DNA of 64,000 nucleotides from an uncultured Desulfovibrio sp. (GCF_944324525.1 NZ_CALUWS010000004.1:33339-97338); one strand, 5' to 3'; counted from the first letter of the stretch, positions 54,295 through 63,025 are shown. Numbers and translations: made by a program. The notes: generated by a model from the sequence alone, not told the origin.

Positions 54295-55884
54295 ATGTTT
54301 TGCAATCAGTGTGAACAAACCGCCAAGGGCAAGGGCTGTACCGTCCTTGGCGTCTGCGGGAAGACCGCCGCTGTGGCGGGCCAGCAGGACGAACTCGTGG
54401 CCGGGCTGCGCCGCCTGTCGCAGGTGGCCCTGGCCGCCCGCGCCGCCGGCGTGACGGAGACCGCCGTGGACGACTTCGCCTTCAAGGCGCTGTTCTCCAC
54501 CCTGACCAACGTCAACTTCGACCCCGCCGCCCTGAGCGGCCTGCAGCAGGCCTGTCTGGCCCGGGCGCGGGAACTGGCCGGCAAGGCGGGCCTGCCGCTG
54601 CCCCCGGCGGACTGGAAGGACTTCATCGGCGGCCTGCCGCTGGCCACGGACGGCCTTTCCGCCGACGAGGACGTGCGCTCGGCCATGCAGCTGCTGCTCT
54701 ATGGTCTCAAGGGCGTGGCCGCCTACGCCGACCATGCGGCGGAACTGGACCGCCGGGACCCCGCCGTGGCGGCCTTCCTCTACCGGGGCCTCGTGGCCGG
54801 TACGCCGCTGGACGAGAACGCTCCCGATCTCAACGGCTGGCTGGAGCTCCTCATGGAGTGCGGCAAGATCAACCTGCGGGCCATGGAACTGCTGGAAGAC
54901 GGCAATACCGGCCGCTTCGGGCATCCCGTGCCCACGCCGGTCTCGCTGGGGCAGCGCAAGGGCAAGGCCATCCTCGTTTCCGGGCATGATCTGGCCGACC
55001 TCAAGGCCCTGCTCGAACAGACGGCCGGCACCGGCATCAATATCTATACGCATGGCGAGATGCTGCCCGCCCACGGCTACCCCGAACTCAAGGCCTTCCC
55101 CCATCTGGCCGGACATTACGGCACGGCCTGGCAGAACCAGCAGAAGGAGCTGCCCGCCTTCCCCGGCGCGGTGCTCTTCACCACCAACTGCATCCAGGAC
55201 CCGCGCGACTATGCGGACAAGGTCTTCACCTCCGGCAATGTGGGCTGGCCGGGCCTGACGCACTGCACGGGACGGGACTTCTCCGCCGTCATCCGCAAGG
55301 CGCAGGAGCTGCCCGGCTTTGCCCAAGACGTGCCGGGCAAGAGCGTGCTGACCGGCTTTGGCCGCCAGACCCTGCTTGGTGCCGCGCCTGCCGTGCTGGA
55401 CGCCGTCAAGGCGGGCAAGCTGCGTCACATCTTCCTGGTGGGCGGTTGCGACGGGGCGCGCCCCGGCCGCAACTACTACACCGAACTGGTGGAGAAGATC
55501 CCCGCCGACTGCCTCATCCTGACGCTGGCCTGCGGCAAGTTCCGCTTCTTCGACAAGGATCTCGGCAGCATCGGCGATCTGCCCCGCCTGCTGGACGTGG
55601 GCCAGTGCAACGATGCCTATGCGGCCGTGCGGACGGCCCTCGCCCTTGCCGAAGCCCTGGGCTGCGGCGTCAATGATCTCCCGCTGTCCCTCATCCTGTC
55701 GTGGTACGAACAGAAGGCCGTGAGCATCCTGCTGACCCTGCTGGCCCTCGGCGTCAGGAACATGCGGCTCGGGCCGACCCTGCCGGCCTTCGTGTCCCCC
55801 AACATCCTCAATCTGCTGGTCGAAAAATGGGGCATCGCCCCCATCAGCAGCCCGGAGGAAGACCTCAAGGCCATCCTGGGCTGA
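54295..55884 (+). CDS. hcp: Hybrid cluster protein (hydroxylamine / NO-related reductase)
   Basis: Iron-sulfur-oxygen cluster enzyme tied to nitric-oxide and hydroxylamine detoxification. The 529-residue protein opens MFCNQCEQTAKGKGC, giving the C-X2-C-X8-C-X5-C arrangement of the class I (Desulfovibrio-type, 4Fe-4S) proteins. Ligands of the hybrid cluster are seen in IYTHGEMLPAHGYPEL, FTTNCIQDP, GWPGLTHCTG, GGCDGARPGRNYYTE and SLILSWYEQKAV. ATG 54295 is the conserved start and has AAGGAG before it; an upstream in-frame ATG at 54244 is not used by the family. Two CRP-type operators precede it. First gene of a run with hcpR and flavin proteins. Confidence 0.96.
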   Translation: MFCNQCEQTAKGKGCTVLGVCGKTAAVAGQQDELVAGLRRLSQVALAARAAGVTETAVDDFAFKALFSTLTNVNFDPAALSGLQQACLARARELAGKAGLPLPPADWKDFIGGLPLATDGLSADEDVRSAMQLLLYGLKGVAAYADHAAELDRRDPAVAAFLYRGLVAGTPLDENAPDLNGWLELLMECGKINLRAMELLEDGNTGRFGHPVPTPVSLGQRKGKAILVSGHDLADLKALLEQTAGTGINIYTHGEMLPAHGYPELKAFPHLAGHYGTAWQNQQKELPAFPGAVLFTTNCIQDPRDYADKVFTSGNVGWPGLTHCTGRDFSAVIRKAQELPGFAQDVPGKSVLTGFGRQTLLGAAPAVLDAVKAGKLRHIFLVGGCDGARPGRNYYTELVEKIPADCLILTLACGKFRFFDKDLGSIGDLPRLLDVGQCNDAYAAVRTALALAEALGCGVNDLPLSLILSWYEQKAVSILLTLLALGVRNMRLGPTLPAFVSPNILNLLVEKWGIAPISSPEEDLKAILG

Positions 55885-55952
55885 TTCCCCCCGGCGCGGC
55901 GGCCTTCCCCGAGGCTGCCGCGCCTGCCACGCTTTTCCCCAACGAGGACGCC

Positions 55953-56651
55953 ATGCCTCATACCGCCACCACTCCCGAGAGCCGCCTGCACGCCGCTCTG
56001 CACCAGCGGGATCTGGCCGACGTGCTGGAGGCTGCCGACTGGCCGGAACTGGCGGCCCGGGCCCGCCTGCAGGATGTCGCCGCCGCGGAAACCCTGTATC
56101 GGGAAGGGGAGGACATCGGCTCCCTGCCCTTCCTGCTGTCCGGCGAAGTCAAGCTGATCAAGGCCGGCCCGCAGGGCAGGGAGTATGTGCTGCATCTGCT
56201 GCGGCCCGGCGCTTTCTGCGATGTGGCGGCCCTCTACTATACCGGAGGCGTGCCGACCTCGGCCGTCATGGTCACGAGCGGACGCGTGCTCTGGCTGGAA
56301 AAAAGCGCCCTGCTGCGCTGCCTGTCCCGCAATCCGGCGCTGGCGGCCTATCTGCTGGCCGTCCTGTCCCACCGGCAGCGCCTTTTCATCAACAAGATCG
56401 TCAGCTCGCAGGGCGTCATCTCCGTTTCGCGCCGGGTGGCCGCCTGGCTGCTCCACCGCAGCAAGATGGAAAAAAGCAGCACCCTCCATCTTTCCGGCAC
56501 GCGGGAACTGCTGGCGCGCCTTCTGGGCGTCAGCCGCGAAAGCCTCAGCCGGGAGCTCAACGGCCTGGCCCGGGCGGGCGTCATCCGGCTGGAGCGCCGC
56601 CAGGTGGAGATCCTGCAACGCGACATCCTGGAGCACCGCGCCCATGACTGA
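55953..56651 (+). CDS. hcpR: CRP/FNR-family transcription regulator, HcpR-like
   Basis: Regulator of 232 residues with a cyclic-nucleotide-binding-like N-terminal domain (LYREGEDIGSLPFLLSGEVKLIKAG, quoted in part: SLPFLLSGEVKLIK) and a C-terminal helix-turn-helix (TRELLARLLGVSRESLSREL). HcpR controls nitrosative-stress genes in Desulfovibrio; placement directly after hcp and the operators upstream of hcp support the name. No four-cysteine FNR-type cluster motif is present, which fits HcpR (heme/NO sensing has been proposed). The start ATG at 55953 is the first with good fit. It overlaps the following flavodoxin gene by eight bases. Confidence 0.85.
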   Translation: MPHTATTPESRLHAALHQRDLADVLEAADWPELAARARLQDVAAAETLYREGEDIGSLPFLLSGEVKLIKAGPQGREYVLHLLRPGAFCDVAALYYTGGVPTSAVMVTSGRVLWLEKSALLRCLSRNPALAAYLLAVLSHRQRLFINKIVSSQGVISVSRRVAAWLLHRSKMEKSSTLHLSGTRELLARLLGVSRESLSRELNGLARAGVIRLERRQVEILQRDILEHRAHD

Positions 56652-57321
56652 TCCCGCCGCCCCGGCCCTCTCCCGCCTGCCGGACATGGCGGAAGCCGCC
56701 CGGCCCCACGCCCGCTGTCTCCTGCCGCGGGACGGCACGGGGAGCCCCTCTCCCGCCGGGCCCGCTCCCGCGCCGCGCGCGGCCGTGGTCTACTCCTCGG
56801 TCACGGGCAATACCCGCCGGGTGGCCGAGGCGCTGACGCTGGAGCGCCTCCCGCTCTTCAGCGTGACGCAGGCTCCCGATCTGGACGCCTACGATCTGCT
56901 GGCTCTGGGATTCTGGGTACGCAAGGGCCTGCCGGATGCCCGCGCGCAACGCTGCTGGGCCGGCCTGCACGGCAAACGCATCTTCCTTTTCGGCACACTG
57001 GGGGCCTGGCCCCATTCCGCCCACGCCCGCCGCTGTCTGGAAGGCGCACACGCGATGCTGACGGCCAACGGCAATCAAATCGTGGGCGAATTCCTCTGTC
57101 AGGGGCGAGTGAGCCCGCAGGTGCTGGCCGCCTCCGCCCGCAAAGGCACGCATCCCATGACCGAGGGACGCGCCGCCCGGCTGGCGGAAGCCGCCCGCCA
57201 TCCCCATGCCGGGGATCTGGCCGCCGCCCGGGCCTGCTGGCAATCCGTTCTGGCGGCTTTTGCCCCGCAGGCGGCAGCCCCGGCCCCGGACGCCCTTCCC
57301 CACAGGAGCATCATCTCATGA
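56644..57321 (+). CDS. Flavodoxin-like protein
   Basis: Soluble FMN electron carrier or flavodoxin-fold enzyme of 225 residues. A Pro/Ala-rich N-terminal extension (about 45 residues) precedes the FMN phosphate loop VVYSSVTGNTRRVAEAL. The flavodoxin landmarks YDLLALGFWVRKGLPD and IFLFGTLGAWPHSAHA follow. The C-terminal 60 residues are rich in Ala and Arg. It is coupled to hcpR (eight-base overlap) and to the next gene (ATGA, four-base overlap). A partner for Hcp or for the flavin proteins downstream is the natural guess. Confidence 0.8.
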   Translation: MTDPAAPALSRLPDMAEAARPHARCLLPRDGTGSPSPAGPAPAPRAAVVYSSVTGNTRRVAEALTLERLPLFSVTQAPDLDAYDLLALGFWVRKGLPDARAQRCWAGLHGKRIFLFGTLGAWPHSAHARRCLEGAHAMLTANGNQIVGEFLCQGRVSPQVLAASARKGTHPMTEGRAARLAEAARHPHAGDLAAARACWQSVLAAFAPQAAAPAPDALPHRSIIS

Positions 57322-57764
57322 AAGGCCATCTGCGCAACGATCCCGCCTGGCTGGAAGCCTTCTTCCAGCGGGCCGACGAGATCTTCGTCAGCTTTTCCGG
57401 TGGGGAGTTCCCGTATGTGCTCCCCCTCAACTTCGTCTGGCTGGACGGGCGCATCTATCTGCACTGCGCCTTTTCGGGCCGCAAGATCGACCTGATCCGA
57501 CAGGACGGCCGCGCGGGCTTCGCCGCCGCGCTGGACGTGACCATCGTGCGCGAGCAAAGCACCACCTGGTACAAGAGCGTCAGCGGCTGCGGACGTGTCC
57601 GCATCGTCGAGGACATGGAGGAAAAACGCCGGGCGCTGGATGCCCTGAGCCTGCGCTATACCGCGCGCTGTCCGCGCCCCGCTCCGGACGCCATGCTGCG
57701 CCGGGTCAATGTGTTGCGCATCGACGTGGAAGAGATCTGCGGCAAGGAACGTTCGCCGCGCTGA
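57318..57764 (+). CDS. Pyridoxamine 5'-phosphate oxidase-like FMN-binding protein
   Basis: Split-barrel flavin protein of 148 residues: FVSFSGGEFPYVLPLNFVWLDGRIYLHCAFSGRKIDLIRQ (seen in parts such as YVLPLNFVWLDGRIYLHCAF) and a long C-terminal strand. Members bind FMN or heme; its substrate is unknown. It is translationally coupled to the flavodoxin-like gene by a four-base overlap. Confidence 0.8.
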   Translation: MKGHLRNDPAWLEAFFQRADEIFVSFSGGEFPYVLPLNFVWLDGRIYLHCAFSGRKIDLIRQDGRAGFAAALDVTIVREQSTTWYKSVSGCGRVRIVEDMEEKRRALDALSLRYTARCPRPAPDAMLRRVNVLRIDVEEICGKERSPR

Positions 57765-57910
57765 CGGACAGACGGGCGGACATCCCCCCGCCGGACGCGC
57801 GGGGCTGGACACTTGCCGGGCTCCGAGGTAGCAGAAGAGGATATCTACGCCTGTCGCCGCCGCGGACGCCCCGCCGTCCTTGCGGCCAACCCTTTGCAAG
57901 GAGTCCTGCC

Positions 57911-58498
57911 ATGACACGCCGTGATCTTGGCCCGCGCACCCTCACCTATCCCATGCCGGTCCTGCTCGTGGGCGTCTACGATGCCGAAGGCCGCCCCAAT
58001 CTCATGGCCGCTGCCTGGGGCGGCATCTGCAATTCCACGCCGCCTTGCGTAAGCGTCTCCATCCGCCCTTCCCGCTGGACGCATGATCCGCTCTTGCAAC
58101 GCAAGGCCTTCACCCTGGGCATCCCCTCCACCAGCATGGCGGCGCAGGCGGACTTCGCCGGCATCGCCTGCGGCCGCACGGTGGACAAATTCGCGGCCAC
58201 AGGCCTCACCCCCCGCCGCAGCGAACATGTGGACGCCCCCTATGCCGCGGAATGTCCCATCGTGCTGGAGTGCCGCCTGCTGCAGCATGTGGAGCTGCCC
58301 AGCCATACGCTCATGATCGGGGAGATCCGCAACGTCAGCGCCCTTGAGAGCTGCATGGACGGCGAACAGCCCGACATCTTCAAGGTCGATCCCCTGGTAT
58401 ACGACGCGGCCAGCCGTCATTATTACCGCCTGGGCGGCGAGGTGGCCCCGGCCTACACGGCGGGCATGATCTACAAACATCAGGAGCAAAAGGGATGA
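57911..58498 (+). CDS. Flavin reductase domain protein (flavoredoxin-like)
   Basis: FMN-binding protein of 195 residues with the flavin-reductase split-barrel fold: LTYPMPVLLVGVYDAEGRPNLMAAAWGG, quoted in part (PMPVLLVGVYDAEGRPN), CVSVSIRPSRWTHD, and FTLGIPSTSMAAQADFAGI. Flavoredoxin of Desulfovibrio is close in form and has been linked to thiosulfate reduction; assignment here is by family. The gap of 146 bases before it holds no clear promoter. It overlaps the next gene by four bases. Confidence 0.85.
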   Translation: MTRRDLGPRTLTYPMPVLLVGVYDAEGRPNLMAAAWGGICNSTPPCVSVSIRPSRWTHDPLLQRKAFTLGIPSTSMAAQADFAGIACGRTVDKFAATGLTPRRSEHVDAPYAAECPIVLECRLLQHVELPSHTLMIGEIRNVSALESCMDGEQPDIFKVDPLVYDAASRHYYRLGGEVAPAYTAGMIYKHQEQKG

Positions 58499-59622
58499 AC
58501 ACTCCCCAGTCTGTAGCGGACGTCTTTTTTACGGACATGCGCTGCCCCATGGATTACAGCCTGCTGAGCAAGATGAAGAAGCTGCTGCGGGCCGCGGGGC
58601 TGGAGGCGCTGGATGTGGCCGGAAAGTTCGTGGCCATCAAGATGCACTTCGGGGAGCCGGGCAATCTGGCCTTCCTGCGCCCCAACTTCGCCCGCTGCGT
58701 GGTGGACATGATCCGCGAGCGGGGCGGCCTGCCCTTCCTCACGGACTGCAACACCCTCTATGTGGGCCGGCGCAAGCACGCCCTCGAACATCTGGCCGCC
58801 GCACAGGAAAACGGCTTCAACCCCCTTTCCGCCGGCTGTCAGCTGCTCATCGGCGACGGCCTCAAGGGCACGGACGACGTGGAAGTCCCCGTGCCCAACG
58901 GGGAGATCTTCAAGACCGCCCGCATCGGACGCACCATCATGGACGCCGACGTCTTCATCTCCCTCAACCACTTCAAGGGACACAAGCGTACGGGCTTTGG
59001 CGGCGCCATCAAGAATGTGGGCATGGGCTGCGGCAGCCGTGCGGGCAAGATGGCCATGCACAGCTGCAGCAAACCCGTGGTCACCGCCGAAAAATGCCGG
59101 AGCTGCGGAGCCTGCATGCGCTTCTGCGCCCAGCAGGCCATCCGCTGGGACGCGCAGCACAAGGCCGGCATCGATCAGGAGATTTGCGTGGGCTGCGGGC
59201 GCTGCATCGGCATCTGCAACCATGACGCCATCTTCAGCCCCATCGACGCCGCCAGCGACATCCTCAATGCGCGCATGGCCGAATACGCCGCCGCCGTACT
59301 GCACGGCCGCCCGCACTTCCATATCAGCATAGCCAACAACATCTCGCCCTGCTGCGACTGCCACGGCGGCAACGACACCGCCATCGTGCCGGATATCGGC
59401 ATCTTCGCTTCCGCCGACCCCGTGGCGCTGGACCAGGCCTGTATCGACGCGGTCAATGCCGCGCCGGTCATCGCCTCCAGCCTCCTTGGCCAGTGCGAGC
59501 GCAGCCACGGCGACTGCTTCACCGACATCCACCCCGACACCCACGGCGCGAGTCAGCTGGAGCACGCCGAACGTATCGGACTGGGGACGCGCCGGTACAC
59601 GCTGCAGACCATCACCGTCTGA
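58495..59622 (+). CDS. DUF362 domain protein with two 4Fe-4S clusters
   Basis: A 375-residue protein with an N-terminal DUF362 domain (GKFVAIKMHFGEPGN, DCNTLYVGRRK, FISLNHFKGHKRTGFGGAIK) and two ferredoxin motifs (CRSCGACMRFCAQQAI near residue 200 and CVGCGRCIGICNHDAI near 230). A conserved PCCDCHGGND and ASADPVALDQACID close the domain. Function unknown; it probably moves electrons. Its start lies within the stop of the flavoredoxin-like gene (ATGA). An intrinsic terminator follows. Confidence 0.88.
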   Translation: MNTPQSVADVFFTDMRCPMDYSLLSKMKKLLRAAGLEALDVAGKFVAIKMHFGEPGNLAFLRPNFARCVVDMIRERGGLPFLTDCNTLYVGRRKHALEHLAAAQENGFNPLSAGCQLLIGDGLKGTDDVEVPVPNGEIFKTARIGRTIMDADVFISLNHFKGHKRTGFGGAIKNVGMGCGSRAGKMAMHSCSKPVVTAEKCRSCGACMRFCAQQAIRWDAQHKAGIDQEICVGCGRCIGICNHDAIFSPIDAASDILNARMAEYAAAVLHGRPHFHISIANNISPCCDCHGGNDTAIVPDIGIFASADPVALDQACIDAVNAAPVIASSLLGQCERSHGDCFTDIHPDTHGASQLEHAERIGLGTRRYTLQTITV

Positions 59623-59649
59623 TCCCCTTCCGCCATCGGGAAACACCCA

Positions 59650-59683
59650 GACCGCCGGGACAACGCCGCCCGGCGGTCTTTTT
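59650..59683 (+). terminator. Terminator of the hcp/flavin run
   Basis: GACCGCCGGG (59650-59659) and CCCGGCGGTC (59669-59678), then five T. Confidence 0.88.
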
Positions 59684-59699
59684 GCGGCACCTTCCGCAA

Positions 59700-59720
59700 G
59701 ACCGTAACGACGTTACGGTC
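59700..59720. other. 21-bp dyad between converging terminators
   Basis: Perfect arms GACCGTAAC and GTTACGGTC around GAC. Three T follow, so it may be a spare terminator; the AT/GC pattern is also like an operator, but no gene start is near. Confidence 0.4.
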
Positions 59721-59797
59721 TTTGGTCAGTCCCTCCACAGACGCTTCCGCCGGCGGAGCTCCGCGCCGCGGACCGGCAAAAGAGGGCAGCGGGCGGC

Positions 59798-59847
59798 AAA
59801 AACGAGTCCCCCTCCCAGGGAAGCGACAGCCTCCGCGGAAGGGGGAC
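59798..59847 (-). terminator. Terminator of the amidohydrolase gene
   Basis: On the minus strand GTCCCCCTTCC pairs with GGGAGGGGGAC around a long loop and is followed by TCGTTTTTG. Confidence 0.65.
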
Positions 59848-59874
59848 GTTTGCACAGGGTCAGACCCGGCGGGA

Positions 59875-61593
59875 TCAGGCGCGCTTGTAGACGGTCTGGC
59901 CGCCCACGATGGTCTCATCCACCTTGATGTCCTTGAGGGTCTCGGGCGCGACCTTGGTGGGGTCCTTGTCCAGGATCACAAGGTCAGCCAGCTTGCCCTT
60001 TTCCAGCGAACCGATCTTGTCTTCCAGCCGCTGCATGTACGCGCCGTTGATAGTGACGCCGCGCAGGGCTTCCATGACCGTGATGCGCTGATCCGGCCCC
60101 AGCACCTTGCCGGAGGACGTCAGACGGGTCACGGCGGAGAACACGTCCATGAGCGGGCTGATGGGCGTCACCGGGGTGTCGTTGTGCAGGGCGAAGGTGA
60201 TGCCCTTGTTCAGCGCCGCCTTGAGCGGGCTGATGTGGGCCGCACGCTCGGGACCGGCCACCATGTCGCGGTGGATGTCGCCCCAGAACCAGGTATGCGT
60301 CACGAAATAGGAGGGCACGAAGCCCATTTCAGCGATGGCGTCCACCTGATCGGGACGACAGAACTGGCAATGGTTGAGGATATGGCGATGGTCCTTGCGC
60401 GGATTGGCCTTCAGCGCGGCGGAGTACGCGTCGATCATGTCCTGGATGGCCTGGTCGCCGTTGGTATGCGTGGTGATCTGCCAGCCGTCGTCATGCAGCT
60501 TCTGCACCAGAGCAAAGAGCTCTTCGCGGCTCTTGAAGACCGGGAAACCGCGGAAGTCCGCAGGCTTGCCCGGCAGCTGCTTGTAATACGGCTTGGAGAA
60601 CCACGCCGTATAGCCCTGCGGGCTGCCGTCGGCAAAGAGCTTGACCGGGCCGAGGAAGACCTTGCCCGCCTCGTCGAGCTGCGTGCCCTGCCGCTTCTTG
60701 CCGTAGCTCTCGATAAGTTTGGGATTGCGGCCGTTGGGCCAGATGACCACGCGGATCTTGAGGTCGCCGTTCTTGCTGCCCTTGAGGAAGGACTCGTCCA
60801 TGGTCGGTCTGCCGCCGTTGTTGGCCGTGGTCACGCCGGCCGCCGCGTAGGTCATGCTGTCCATGGCGATGGAACGCATCTGCTGCTCGTCCGTGATGGG
60901 CGGCAGGATCTTGTTGACCGGCATCTGGGCGGACGGACCTTCCAGCACGCCGTCCAGCTTGCCGTCAGCCCCGCGGCGGAAGCGCCCGCCCTCAGGAGCC
61001 GTCGAATCCTCCTTGATGCCCGCCATTTCCAGCGCGCGCGAGTTGCCCACGCCCAGGTGGCCGGAGACATGGCGCACGAAAATGGGATGCTTGGTGGAGA
61101 CGGCATCCAGATCGGCACGGGTGGGATGGCGCTGCTCCTTCATGGCCAGGTCATTATAGTTGTAGCCGATGACCCACTGGCCCTCGGGGGTCTTGTCCGC
61201 ACGGGCCTTGAGCAGACGCTGCAGGTCGGCCATACAGGTCACTTCGCCCAGCGGCGGCACGTTCAGGTTGACCATGGTCAGCTCGCGATACGCCGCGTCG
61301 GGGAAATGGCTGTGGCCGTCGATCATGCCGGGGATCAGCGCGCGTCCCTTGAGGTCCACGATCTCCGCATCGCTGCCGGCGGCTTTCAGCACGTCGGCAC
61401 GCTTGCCCACGGCAAGGATGGTATCGCCCTTGACGGCCAGCGCTTCCACGATGTCGTTTTTCTTGTTCATCGTGAAGATCGGACCGCCCACATACACGCG
61501 AACACTGTTTTGGGAGGCGAACAGCCCAGTGGAGGACGAGCCCAACAGGACGGCTGTGGCAAAGGCGCTTTTCAGAAAAGTTCTACGGATCAT
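59875..61593 (-). CDS. Exported YtcJ-like metal-dependent amidohydrolase
   Basis: Amidohydrolase (family 3) of 572 residues with a Tat-like signal (MIRRTFLKSAFATAVLLG). Metal ligands and landmarks: PGMIDGHSHFPD, HVSGHLGVGN, GGRPTMDES, FADGSPQGYTAW, TTHTNGDQAIQD, HCQFCRPDQ and the late HNDTPVTPISPL. Such enzymes act on N-acyl, carbamoyl or cyclic amide substrates; the exact one cannot be read. The start ATG at 61593 follows GAGG. An AT-rich 260-base upstream region contains a perfect TTATTGTGA-N6-TCACAATAA palindrome, pointing to control by a CRP-type regulator. It stands alone with its own terminator. Confidence 0.88.
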   Translation of the reverse strand: MIRRTFLKSAFATAVLLGSSSTGLFASQNSVRVYVGGPIFTMNKKNDIVEALAVKGDTILAVGKRADVLKAAGSDAEIVDLKGRALIPGMIDGHSHFPDAAYRELTMVNLNVPPLGEVTCMADLQRLLKARADKTPEGQWVIGYNYNDLAMKEQRHPTRADLDAVSTKHPIFVRHVSGHLGVGNSRALEMAGIKEDSTAPEGGRFRRGADGKLDGVLEGPSAQMPVNKILPPITDEQQMRSIAMDSMTYAAAGVTTANNGGRPTMDESFLKGSKNGDLKIRVVIWPNGRNPKLIESYGKKRQGTQLDEAGKVFLGPVKLFADGSPQGYTAWFSKPYYKQLPGKPADFRGFPVFKSREELFALVQKLHDDGWQITTHTNGDQAIQDMIDAYSAALKANPRKDHRHILNHCQFCRPDQVDAIAEMGFVPSYFVTHTWFWGDIHRDMVAGPERAAHISPLKAALNKGITFALHNDTPVTPISPLMDVFSAVTRLTSSGKVLGPDQRITVMEALRGVTINGAYMQRLEDKIGSLEKGKLADLVILDKDPTKVAPETLKDIKVDETIVGGQTVYKRA

Positions 61594-61774
61594 GGCACAC
61601 CTCATTTCTGTTGGATTGTGAAAAAAAGTATTTTTTTCCTTCCGATGACGATACGGAATATACAGACAGAAGGCAAGGCATTTTCCTTTGATTTGAACAA
61701 TCATTATTTTTTTCTTATCTCCCCAGACCGCTCAATGTGCTGTTACACTGTGAAATATAAACATAGACAAACAC

Positions 61775-61798
61775 TTATTGTGAAAACACTCACAATAA
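61775..61798. promoter_or_regulatory. CRP/FNR-type operator upstream of the amidohydrolase
   Basis: TTATTGTGA-AAACAC-TCACAATAA: perfect nine-base arms, six-base spacer. Same TGTGA-N6-TCACA core as the two hcp operators. It lies about 180 bases before the start codon, in the AT-rich upstream region (61600-61857). Confidence 0.7.
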
Positions 61799-61904
61799 TA
61801 CACTGGAGGCACGCCCCCGCCTTTGACCGCGCCGAAAAAAGCGAGGAGGCATGACGCGCATGGCGTCATGCCTCCGTAGACAGTCAGAAGACAGGGGCTT
61901 CCGG

Positions 61905-62050
61905 TCTAAAGCATTTTCCGCTTGGAACGTTTTGTGTTTCAAACCATACGGCCTGGCATTTCGCGGAAAAAACGCGTTTTTTCCGCTTGGTTTTGGCCGG
62001 GCGGCGCTGTGCCGCCGCGCATTTGCCTTTTTCAAAAGGAAAATGCGCTA
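61905..62050 (+). repeat. Dispersed intergenic hairpin repeat, copy E
   Basis: Longest copy: AAAGCATTTTCCGCTTGGAA, GTGTTTCAAACCATACGGCC, GCGGAAAAAACGCGTTTTTT with CCGC closing, GCCGGGCGGCGCTGTGCCGC and a last hairpin with arms GCGCATTT (62017-62024) and AAATGCGC (62041-62048). The 3' end overlaps the stop codon of the AEC permease gene. Confidence 0.82.
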
Positions 62051-63025
62051 AAAATAGCCGCTGGATTGCAGCAACAGGATGCAGAGCGTCAATGTAACGA
62101 GGCTGGCCCCGTTACTGAGGACGGCGGTAAAGGCCGCCTCTTCCGGCAGAGCGTTGTAGACCTGCGCCAGCACGGAGGCCACCAGCGCCGTGCCCGTTGC
62201 GCTCATGAGCACACCCACTCCCAGCCAGAGCGGTTCCACGCCCAGCGGGGCCATGATCAGCCAGCACAGCAACGGACAGAGCACCAGCTTGCAGCCCACA
62301 AGCCAGGCCTGCCGCCAGAAGGCATGCCCGGCGCTGCGGGTGAGGGCCAGCCGCAGCTTCTGGCCAAGGTCCAGCCCCAGCGCCACCAGCATGCAGGGCG
62401 CGGCCGTAAAGCCCACCAGCGCGCAGGCTCTGTCCAGCGGGGCCCAGAGGCCGGATCCGGCCACAGCCAGCGACAGGCCGGCCACGGTGGACAGCAGGAT
62501 GGGATTGCCCAGCACCAGCGCCCGGAACAGGATCCACGCCCTGCTCTGCCCTTCTTCCCACGCGGTCACGCCGTTGAGCAGGTCAAGCCGCACCTGCCCC
62601 AGGATGACCACCACATTGGGCGTCAGCGTCATGAGGCCCGCCACCACCAGCGCCTCGGTATTGCCGGGAAAAAGGCTTTCCACGATGGGCAGGCCCACAA
62701 AAGCCGTATTGCAGGCGCTGCAGCCCAGTCCGGAGATGACCGCCGCCCCGGCCCCGCGCCGGCAGAACAGCCTGTCGGCAAGGTAGCCCAGCGCATAGCA
62801 GCCCAGCGGCGCGCCCAGTGCCCCCAGCCAGAAGCCGCCATGCGCCAGCGTGCCGCGATCGGCCTGAGCCATGACGTGCAGGAGCAGCAACGGCAGGGCC
62901 AGTTTGAGCACATAGAGCCCCAGCACCTTGCCCGCGCTGTCCGGCAACAGATCCCTTGCCCGCAGGAACACCCCCATCCCGATGATCAGAAACACCGGCA
63001 ACACGGCCCAGAACGCAACCAGCAT
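62048..63025 (-). CDS. AEC (auxin efflux carrier) family permease
   Basis: Inner-membrane permease of 325 residues with about 10 helices in two repeats: FWAVLPVFLIIGMGVFLRA at the start, CSACNTAFVGLPIVESLFPG in the first half, LVALGLDLGQKLRLA before the second half, and LMSATGTALVASVLAQVYNA near the end. Family members export or import organic acids such as malate or malonate. The start ATG at 63025 follows GGGAGG. A GTTTG-N6-CAAAC dyad (63090-63105) lies upstream. The stop lies in repeat copy E. Confidence 0.85.
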   Translation of the reverse strand: MLVAFWAVLPVFLIIGMGVFLRARDLLPDSAGKVLGLYVLKLALPLLLLHVMAQADRGTLAHGGFWLGALGAPLGCYALGYLADRLFCRRGAGAAVISGLGCSACNTAFVGLPIVESLFPGNTEALVVAGLMTLTPNVVVILGQVRLDLLNGVTAWEEGQSRAWILFRALVLGNPILLSTVAGLSLAVAGSGLWAPLDRACALVGFTAAPCMLVALGLDLGQKLRLALTRSAGHAFWRQAWLVGCKLVLCPLLCWLIMAPLGVEPLWLGVGVLMSATGTALVASVLAQVYNALPEEAAFTAVLSNGASLVTLTLCILLLQSSGYF

